Origin: RGIG4140 sp045532865
GTDB lineage: Bacteria; Pseudomonadota; Alphaproteobacteria; CAAHEQ01; UBA3637
DNA length: 19,538 bases
NCBI GenBank assembly: GCA_045532865.1
Contig: JAZSGT010000036.1
Coordinates: 1-19,538 of the forward strand
Direction: 5' to 3'
Position numbers and translations under genes: made by a program. Below, piece by piece: positions 9,830-14,484 of this stretch (its first letter is position 1; every line of letters starts with the position of its first letter). The notes beneath the pieces were generated by a model, which was not told where the DNA came from, searched no databases, and saw only the letters and a program-made list of their open reading frames with translations.

Positions 9830-11110
9830 TTGACAAATACGTTGGTTTTGTTGCCGTATTTAAAAAATGAAAGTGATATGAGAACACCTTTGTCCAGGTT
9901 GGAGGAGGTAACTTCTTTAACAAAGGCAATTGATTTGAATGTGATTAAAAGTGCATTGGTTCCTTTAAGTGCTATTAAAGCAAATGCTTTTATAGGAAAA
10001 GGCACGATTGAAAATTATGCCCCTTTAATTAAAGAAAACGATATTGAAGTTGTGATTATGGCGTGTCCGTTGTCGCCGTTACAACAGCGCAATTTAGAAA
10101 AAGCGTGGAATACAAAAGTTATTGACAAAACAGCTCTTATTTTAGAAATTTTTGGTAAAAGAGCCAGGACAAGAGAAGGTGTTTTACAAGTTGAATTGGC
10201 GCATTTAACGTATGCCAGATCAAGACTTGTAAGGTCTTGGACCCACTTGGAAAGGCAAAGAGGGGGATCTGGCTTTTTAGGTGGCCCTGGGGAAACGCAG
10301 ATTGAACTTGACAGGCGTTTGATTGATGAAGATATTATCAAAATTAAAAAAGAATTAGAGGATGTGAAAAAAACAAGACATCTTCACCGAGCTGCACGGA
10401 AGAAAATTCCTTTTCCAGTTGTGGCATTGGTTGGGTACACAAACGCTGGTAAATCAACTCTTTTTAACAAATTAACACATGCTGATGTCATGGCAAAAGA
10501 TATGTTGTTTGCCACTTTAGACCCTACAATGCGCCGGATTAAGTTGCCTTCAGGACAAGAAGTTATCTTGTCCGATACGGTGGGTTTTATTTCAGATTTA
10601 CCAACGGAGTTGGTTATGGCCTTTAGAGCGACACTTGAAGAAGTTTTAGACGCTGACGTTGTTGTTCATGTCAGAGATTATTATCATGAAGATTCAAGAG
10701 CGCAACGAATTGATGTGGAAAATGTCTTATCTGATTTAGGGCTCAAGGAAATGGTGGATGATGGGCTAATTGAAGCCTTGAATAAGATAGATTTATTTGA
10801 TGAAGATGATAGACGTATGATTTTGGAGCAAAAGACAAGGCGTGAAAAAGAGTGTCCTATTTGTGCTTATACAGGTGAGGGGTTTGAAAAATTGTTAAAC
10901 TGTATTGAAAAAGCGTTGAATAGGGATGCAAAAACAGTTCTTCTTCATATTCCTGTGACAGAGGGTAAGGCGTTGGCTCAAATTTATCAAAAAGCACAAG
11001 TTTTAAATCGGCATGATACACAAAAAGTGATTAAGTTGGAAGTGAAGATTAAAGAGAGCGAACTTTTTTATTTCACTCCTTTTATCAAAAAAATTGAACA
11101 AGAGAATTAA
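9830..11110 (+). CDS. hflX: Ribosome-associated GTPase HflX
   Basis: GTPase that in other bacteria splits or rescues stalled 70S ribosomes, especially after heat stress. It has 426 residues. The N-terminal HflX domain (LVLLPYLKN, then SRLEEVTSLTKAIDL) leads into the glycine-rich GGSGFLGGPGETQIELDRRL signature, a coiled-coil-rich linker, and the G domain. The G domain has G1 GYTNAGKST (residues 202 onward), G3 DTVGFISDLP, and G4 NKID. The start is TTG, chosen because AGGAG lies at 9816-9820 with a 9-base spacer and because the family N-terminus begins immediately after it. A later Met start would delete conserved residues. In many proteobacteria hflX follows hfq; here it is the fifth gene of a glucan/lipid operon instead. 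Confidence 0.95.
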   Translation: MTNTLVLLPYLKNESDMRTPLSRLEEVTSLTKAIDLNVIKSALVPLSAIKANAFIGKGTIENYAPLIKENDIEVVIMACPLSPLQQRNLEKAWNTKVIDKTALILEIFGKRARTREGVLQVELAHLTYARSRLVRSWTHLERQRGGSGFLGGPGETQIELDRRLIDEDIIKIKKELEDVKKTRHLHRAARKKIPFPVVALVGYTNAGKSTLFNKLTHADVMAKDMLFATLDPTMRRIKLPSGQEVILSDTVGFISDLPTELVMAFRATLEEVLDADVVVHVRDYYHEDSRAQRIDVENVLSDLGLKEMVDDGLIEALNKIDLFDEDDRRMILEQKTRREKECPICAYTGEGFEKLLNCIEKALNRDAKTVLLHIPVTEGKALAQIYQKAQVLNRHDTQKVIKLEVKIKESELFYFTPFIKKIEQEN

Positions 11111-11111
11111 A

Positions 11112-11435
11112 ATGGCAAAACTTTTTGAAAAGAAAATAGAAGACTTTACGTGTGTTGTTTGTGGTCATTTAATCAAGGGGAATGGATACACAAATCATTG
11201 TCCGAAGTGTTTGTCATCACTGCATGTGGATATTAATCCTGGGGACAGAGCATCAACTTGTAAGGGTGTGATGTTTGCCATTGGGTATGAAATTAAAAAT
11301 GGATCAGAGTTTATTTTACATAAATGTCAAAAATGTGGATTTGAGAGGAAAAATAAAGTTTCTCCTAATGATTCACGAAAAGCCTTGATTGCCTTATCGG
11401 CAGGGGTATTTAATCCTCTTGATTTGAAAAAATAA
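11112..11435 (+). CDS. RNHCP-domain zinc-binding-like protein
   Basis: Small 107-residue soluble protein resembling the RNHCP family (PF12647), whose function is unknown. The core is TCVVCGHL (Cys-14, Cys-17), YTNHCPKCLSSLHVD (Cys-30, Cys-33), NPGDRASTCKG (Cys-50) and HKCQKCGFERKNK (Cys-72, Cys-75), so three CxxC pairs can be seen. These suggest zinc ribbons, which is an inference from spacing. The eponymous Arg of R-N-H-C-P is Thr here (TNHCP). I chose the ATG one base after the hflX stop; an upstream in-frame TTG at 11094 would add six residues that overlap hflX. It is the last gene of the operon, before a 380-base gap. Co-transcription with hflX could hint at an RNA or ribosome link, but nothing in the protein proves it. 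Confidence 0.75.
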   Translation: MAKLFEKKIEDFTCVVCGHLIKGNGYTNHCPKCLSSLHVDINPGDRASTCKGVMFAIGYEIKNGSEFILHKCQKCGFERKNKVSPNDSRKALIALSAGVFNPLDLKK

Positions 11436-11466
11436 AGTAAGAAATTTTAATCTAAGATTTTTTTTT

Positions 11467-11484
11467 GAATTTTATATAAAATTC
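11467..11484. repeat. 18-bp perfect palindrome downstream of the glg operon
   Basis: GAATTTTAT followed directly by its reverse complement ATAAAATTC, without a spacer. It lies about 30 bases after the RNHCP gene and follows a T9 tract. With no loop and only A:T pairs inside it, it is a poor intrinsic terminator. It could be a protein-binding site or chance in AT-rich DNA. Confidence 0.45.
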
Positions 11485-11501
11485 ATGTACTTATTTGTAT
11501 T

Positions 11502-11529
11502 TTGAAATGTGTAAAAAAACGATTATAAT
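11502..11529 (+). promoter_or_regulatory. Strong sigma70-type promoter-like sequence in the 11436-11818 gap
   Basis: TTGAAA (11502-11507), a 16-base spacer and TATAAT (11524-11529) match the consensus closely. Transcription would begin near 11536, ahead of the short ORF at 11563. The same bases would be coding if the ORF is extended upstream across the A7 tract, so promoter and extended coding region are competing readings. Confidence 0.45.
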
Positions 11530-11562
11530 TTAGACCAACGTGTGAGAGATGATTTTTGCGCT

Positions 11563-11694
11563 ATGCGTGGTATGATAACTCGTGAATTTTATGAGGCATT
11601 GGATAAGTTATACAACAAAAAACTTTTAAAAAAAAATGAGTTCGGACAATGGCGTTTAAAGCCTGAATTTTATAAAAAAAGGCGTCAACCTTAA
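11563..11694 (+). CDS. Short ORF, 43 aa, uncertain; possible frameshifted gene remnant
   Basis: Not recognised. From ATG 11563 the ORF encodes 43 residues beginning MRGMITREFYEALDKLY and ending WRLKPEFYKKRRQP. It is lysine/arginine-rich, with an amphipathic helix and a G-Q-W-R-L segment somewhat like the wing of a winged-helix fold (weak impression). The same frame stays open upstream to a stop at 11512-11514 and reads protein-like (NDYNLDQRVRDDFCA), but has no ATG. An ATG at 11507 is one frame away, separated by a run of seven A (11513-11519). One extra A would give a 62-residue ORF. There is no good Shine-Dalgarno: GAGAG at 11544-11548 is 14 bases from the ATG. It may be a small real gene, a decayed gene or chance. 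The rest of the 11436-11818 gap holds only the promoters and palindrome listed. Confidence 0.3.
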   Translation: MRGMITREFYEALDKLYNKKLLKKNEFGQWRLKPEFYKKRRQP

Positions 11695-11756
11695 TTATTT
11701 TTTTATAAATTGAATTTTTCTTTTGCTGTTTTTTTGATGGGTAAGAATAAAAGAGC

Positions 11757-11785
11757 TTGATTTATTTTTACAACTTATTTATTCT
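11757..11785 (+). promoter_or_regulatory. Candidate promoter for the VirB8-like gene
   Basis: TTGATT (11757-11762), a 17-base spacer and TATTCT (11780-11785) precede the gene, giving a leader of about 27 bases. The region is AT-rich, so a chance match cannot be excluded. Confidence 0.4.
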
Positions 11786-11818
11786 AAAAATTGAAAAATT
11801 AATATTTTGGGGAGAAAA

Positions 11819-12646
11819 ATGGGATTATTTAGAGTTCTTTTTGGGCGAACAAAAGAGGATTCACCTGATGTATTAGGAAGATATCCTGAGTATATGCAAG
11901 TGAGGGCATTGCCTGAACGAAGATATTTAAAAACTTCTAGATTGTTGGCATTATTTATTTTTTTAAATATGGCAGTTATGATTGCCATTGCTGGTTTTTT
12001 TACCTATAATGCTGATCGGATAGATATTTCAATTGCCAATCGCAGGGTAGTGAATTTATATTCCATTGATTCTTCAAGACAGGTTCTTATTCCTGCTGAA
12101 TATGCAACAAAAAATGTTAAAGCTCTTGAGTTATTCGCCGAATCTTTATTGAGAGATTATATTTATAATAGGCATACCGTTGTGTGGGAAAACAAAACAA
12201 TGACGTCCCGTTGGGATGTTGGTGGGCCCATTGCTGGGTATTCTCATTATAAGAAAGTATATATGCCATTTCGTATGAGCGCTGATAATTTGTTTGAGGA
12301 GTCTCGCAAGAAAGGTTTTGTCAGAGATGTGCATATTTATGAATTAAAATTGATTAAAGAAAATTTGTGGGAAGCTGTTATTGATACATTTGATATGCCA
12401 ATTCCTGATGCTTATAATCCAATTTGTGATTGTTCAGATAATTCAAAAAAATGTATTTCTTGTAAAGTTGAACACACTTCAAGGCAATTGAGGTATCGTA
12501 TTTTTATTCGTACATCATATAATGGTGTAAAAACAGTTTTAAATCCATTAGGCTTTTTGGTTGAAACATATAATATGCTTTATGTTCCGATAGATGATAA
12601 AGAAAAATTTTGGCGTATTCCTAGTGCAATAAAACCTGATTTTTAG
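11819..12646 (+). CDS. VirB8-like inner-membrane protein (orphan)
   Basis: 275-residue bitopic membrane protein. A short cytoplasmic N-terminus is followed by one hydrophobic segment (about residues 41-63) and a periplasmic domain of about 210 residues. The C-terminal segment GVKTVLNPLGFLVETYNM (NPLGF at 242-246) resembles the closing NPLGF-x-V-x-x-Y motif of VirB8, the bitopic assembly factor of type IV secretion systems. Topology and length also agree with VirB8 and its NTF2-like periplasmic fold. Around residues 203-219 an unusual CxC-x6-CxxC cluster is inserted (Cys-203, 205, 212, 215). I chose ATG 11819 because GGGGAG at 11809-11814 precedes it; the in-frame TTG at 11807 would destroy that spacing. 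No other virB gene lies in the window, so it is either an orphan or part of a scattered system. Assignment rests on motif and topology only. Confidence 0.55.
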   Translation: MGLFRVLFGRTKEDSPDVLGRYPEYMQVRALPERRYLKTSRLLALFIFLNMAVMIAIAGFFTYNADRIDISIANRRVVNLYSIDSSRQVLIPAEYATKNVKALELFAESLLRDYIYNRHTVVWENKTMTSRWDVGGPIAGYSHYKKVYMPFRMSADNLFEESRKKGFVRDVHIYELKLIKENLWEAVIDTFDMPIPDAYNPICDCSDNSKKCISCKVEHTSRQLRYRIFIRTSYNGVKTVLNPLGFLVETYNMLYVPIDDKEKFWRIPSAIKPDF

Positions 12647-12656
12647 CACTTATTAA

Positions 12657-12688
12657 AAAGATCTTCATTTTAGAAGGTTTTTCTATTA
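12657..12688. terminator. Probable bidirectional terminator between convergent genes
   Basis: AAAGATCTTC (12657-12666) pairs with GAAGGTTTTT (12673-12682) around an ATTTTA loop, using two G:U pairs, and is followed by T-rich sequence. Read on the other strand it also ends in a T run. It lies between the stops of the VirB8-like gene and the convergent cupin gene. Confidence 0.5.
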
Positions 12689-12697
12689 GTCTAAATT

Positions 12698-13060
12698 TTA
12701 AATGCGATTATAAATATCTTCTAATCTAATGATGTCATTTTCATCCAAAATTTCACCCGTTTGTACTTCGATAAATACAAGAGGTGTTTCAGATCTATTT
12801 TCAATGCGATGAATTGTGCCAACAGGTATAAAAACATGTTCATTTGTGACATATTTTTTTGTGTTTGTATTTAAAGTTACAAATCCTTCACCTTTTGTAA
12901 TTATCCAATGTTCTGAGCGATGATTATGTTTTTGAAGGGACAACTTCCCGTTTGGAAAAACGATGATTCTTTTTACCACATAATTTTCTGTTACATCAAT
13001 TGTTTCCCACTCGCCCCAAGGACGAGAATCTTTTTCTCCAATTTTATAATTTGTAGCCAT
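12698..13060 (-). CDS. Stand-alone mannose-6-phosphate isomerase type II cupin
   Basis: 120-residue single-domain cupin matching the C-terminal module of bifunctional mannose-1-phosphate guanylyltransferase/mannose-6-phosphate isomerase (PF01050 family). Visible signatures: RPWGEWETID, then the metal-binding SLQKHNHRSEHWIITKGEG (first cupin motif with two His and a Glu), FIPVGTIHRIENR (second motif, His), and FIEVQTGEILDENDIIRLED, typical of the family end. The guanylyltransferase half is absent. The start at 13060 is set by AAAAAGGAGACTATT just upstream; a longer reading to 13147 would add 29 unrelated residues through the promoter. It is divergent from the ferredoxin gene. Likely role: isomerisation of fructose-6-phosphate and mannose-6-phosphate for envelope sugars. 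The reaction is inferred from family, and a different sugar phosphate is possible. Confidence 0.85.
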   Translation of the reverse strand: MATNYKIGEKDSRPWGEWETIDVTENYVVKRIIVFPNGKLSLQKHNHRSEHWIITKGEGFVTLNTNTKKYVTNEHVFIPVGTIHRIENRSETPLVFIEVQTGEILDENDIIRLEDIYNRI

Positions 13061-13079
13061 AATAGTCTCCTTTTTCGGT

Positions 13080-13108
13080 ATTCTAGAGCCTATTTTGAGT
13101 GTAGTCAA
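13080..13108 (-). promoter_or_regulatory. Sigma70-type promoter of the cupin gene
   Basis: On the minus strand, TTGACT (13108-13103), a 17-base spacer and TAGAAT (13085-13080) form a near-consensus promoter about 20 bases upstream of the cupin ATG. Its -35 overlaps the -35 of the opposing ferredoxin promoter candidate. Confidence 0.65.
13095..13108. promoter_or_regulatory. Possible FNR/FixK-type operator between cupin and ferredoxin genes
   Basis: TTGAG-TGTA-GTCAA is a 14-base dyad with TTGA and TCAA half-sites at the spacing of FNR/FixK boxes (TTGAT-N4-ATCAA or GTCAA). It has one mismatch in the left half. The half-sites coincide with the two opposed -35 elements, so the symmetry could come from the promoters alone. 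Confidence 0.3.
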
Positions 13109-13167
13109 GGTAATAATTATAAAGTTTATGAAAAAATACTTGCACAATTTTTTTTTAGGAGTATTAT
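13095..13167 (+). promoter_or_regulatory. Ferredoxin promoter region (two candidates)
   Basis: Candidate one: TTGAGT (13095-13100), 17 bases, TATAAA (13118-13123). Candidate two, nearer the gene: TTGCAC (13140-13145), 16 bases, TATTAT (13162-13167), giving a leader of about 30 bases. Both are well spaced, so tandem promoters are possible. Confidence 0.5.
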
Positions 13168-13203
13168 GAGCTAGTATTCAATATTTTTTTTAAGGAGAAG
13201 AAA

Positions 13204-13437
13204 ATGCCTTCAGTTGTAAATGATTCATGTGTTTTATGCAAAACATGTGTTGATGTATGTCCTGTTGGAGCTTTTCATGATGCTGGAACACAAGTCGTTG
13301 TTAATCCAGATGATTGTATTGATTGTGGTGTTTGTATTGCAGAATGTCCACAAGGTGCTATCAGTTCATCAGACGAAGCTGATGAAAAATGGATTAAATT
13401 TAATGCAGAAAAATCTGCAGAATGTCCAAAGGCTTAA
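13204..13437 (+). CDS. 2[4Fe-4S] ferredoxin
   Basis: 77-residue soluble electron carrier. The first cluster motif is C9-x2-C12-x2-C15-x3-C19-P and the second C38-x2-C41-x2-C44-x3-C48-P, so all eight ligands for two [4Fe-4S] clusters are present. There is no 7Fe-type spacing. An additional Cys-73 sits in a short acidic C-terminal tail (DEADEKWIKFNAEKSAECPKA, residues 56-77 region). AAGGAGA at 13192-13198 lies a few bases before the ATG, a strong ribosome binding site that fits high expression. It is monocistronic, closed by a strong terminator. Likely partners are pyruvate:ferredoxin oxidoreductase, hydrogenase or related enzymes, none of which are in the window, so the pathway is an inference. 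Confidence 0.96.
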   Translation: MPSVVNDSCVLCKTCVDVCPVGAFHDAGTQVVVNPDDCIDCGVCIAECPQGAISSSDEADEKWIKFNAEKSAECPKA

Positions 13438-13453
13438 TGCAAAATGAAAATTG

Positions 13454-13488
13454 AAACGACGCTTTTTTTTGAGGGCGTCGTTTTTTTT
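13454..13488 (+). terminator. Intrinsic terminator of the ferredoxin gene
   Basis: AAACGACGC (13454-13462) pairs perfectly with GCGTCGTTT (13475-13483) around a 12-base loop and runs into eight T (13481-13488). It sits 17 bases after the ferredoxin stop. Confidence 0.92.
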
Positions 13489-13489
13489 G

Positions 13490-13518
13490 TTTACATTTAA
13501 TTTAAAATGGGGTAGGGT
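13490..13518 (+). promoter_or_regulatory. Weak promoter candidate for the glycosyltransferase pair
   Basis: TTTACA (13490-13495), a 17-base spacer and TAGGGT (13513-13518), starting directly after the ferredoxin terminator. The -35 is good and the -10 poor. It is the only plausible promoter in the 50 bases before the gene; read-through past the terminator is the alternative. Confidence 0.3.
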
Positions 13519-13537
13519 ATCCAAAAGAAGATATAAC

Positions 13538-14476
13538 ATGATGAAAAAATTTAAAGTTTCAGTTGTGATACCAGCTTATAATGAAGCTGAAAATATTAGT
13601 CCGTTGTTAGAGCGGCTTTTGCCTGTTCTTCAGCAATACAATGATTATGAGGTTATTTTTGTAGATGATGGAAGCCAAGATAATTCACTGGATGTGTTGG
13701 AAAGATGGCATATAGATAATGCGAAAATTCATTATATTTCATTTTCTCGTAATTTTGGGCATCAATATGCTTTGAGAGCAGGGCTTGAATATGCAACAGG
13801 TGATTGTGTGATTTCAATGGACGCTGATTTGCAACATCCACCTGAATTATTAACTGAAATGATTGAACAATGGAAAAAAGGGTATTCAATCGTATATACT
13901 ATTCGTCAAGATACTGAAGGTGCCGGTTTCTTGAAAAAGATAACATCTTGGTTGTTTTATAAAGTTTTCTCATTTTTTTCAGGGCTAAAACTTCCACAAG
14001 GAACGGCTGATTTTCGTTTGTTGGATAAAAAGGCAGCTGATGTGCTTGCCTCTATGCAAGAGGGGAACCTTTTTTTAAGAGGTATGGTTTTTTGGATGGG
14101 GTTTAAACAAAAGGCTGTTCCTTATAAAGCAGAAAAACGATTTAAAGGAAAAAGTTCTTATACGTTAAGCAAAATGGTTGCTCTTGCTATTTTGGGAGCA
14201 ACGTCTTTTAGCATTAAGCCATTAAGGGTAGCAATTTATTTGGGATTGTTTTTTGCTCTTTTAGGTGGTGTATTTACAGCTTATGTGTTGTATCAAAAAT
14301 TATTTGGGGGATCAGTTATTACGGGTTGGGCGTCACTTATGAGCGTTATGCTTATTTTAGGTGGTGTACAACTTTTTATGATGGGTATTATTGGTGAATA
14401 TATTGGGATGATTTTTATGGAAACAAAACGTCGTCCTAAATATATTATTCAAAAAACAACTATATTGAAACAGTAG
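13538..14476 (+). CDS. GtrB/DPM1-type polyprenyl-phosphate glycosyltransferase (GT2)
   Basis: 313-residue family 2 glycosyltransferase predicted to move a sugar from a nucleotide donor to undecaprenyl phosphate on the cytoplasmic face of the inner membrane. The GT-A domain has SVVIPAYNEAENI (residues 8-20), VDDGSQDNS (42-50) and MDADLQHPPELL (94-105), with the metal-binding DxD. GTADFRLLD and RGMVFWMGF also match GtrB and dolichol-phosphate mannosyltransferase relatives. The C-terminal part carries two hydrophobic segments (about 225-250 and 262-290), the usual GtrB anchor, then a basic tail. I chose ATG 13538, supported by AAAAGAAG upstream and by the family start; the longer TTG reading from 13451 would run through the terminator hairpin. 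Its TAG is 8 bases before the next gene. No GtrA-like flippase is in the window. The sugar cannot be identified. Confidence 0.9.
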   Translation: MMKKFKVSVVIPAYNEAENISPLLERLLPVLQQYNDYEVIFVDDGSQDNSLDVLERWHIDNAKIHYISFSRNFGHQYALRAGLEYATGDCVISMDADLQHPPELLTEMIEQWKKGYSIVYTIRQDTEGAGFLKKITSWLFYKVFSFFSGLKLPQGTADFRLLDKKAADVLASMQEGNLFLRGMVFWMGFKQKAVPYKAEKRFKGKSSYTLSKMVALAILGATSFSIKPLRVAIYLGLFFALLGGVFTAYVLYQKLFGGSVITGWASLMSVMLILGGVQLFMMGIIGEYIGMIFMETKRRPKYIIQKTTILKQ

Positions 14477-14484
14477 AGGGGTTC

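Noticed and set aside
11443..11470. Hairpin plus T9 after the RNHCP gene as a terminator
   Set aside because: AATCT and AGATT are separated by one base, which cannot form a hairpin loop; no GC-rich stem exists here.
11807..11818. TTG start for the VirB8-like gene
   Set aside because: GGGGAG at 11809-11814 is correctly placed for ATG 11819, not for the TTG.
13061..13147. 29-residue N-terminal extension of the cupin
   Set aside because: It covers the promoter; the ATG at 13060 has an excellent Shine-Dalgarno and matches the family start.
13157..13174. AGGAG followed by ATG-AGC-TAG, a two-codon minimal ORF before the ferredoxin gene
   Set aside because: The bases overlap the -10 candidate TATTAT (13162-13167) and would lie upstream of that transcript start; the spacing is also short.
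13451..13537. N-terminal extension of the GtrB-type gene from TTG 13451
   Set aside because: It would translate the ferredoxin terminator hairpin, and the family N-terminus begins at the ATG at 13538.
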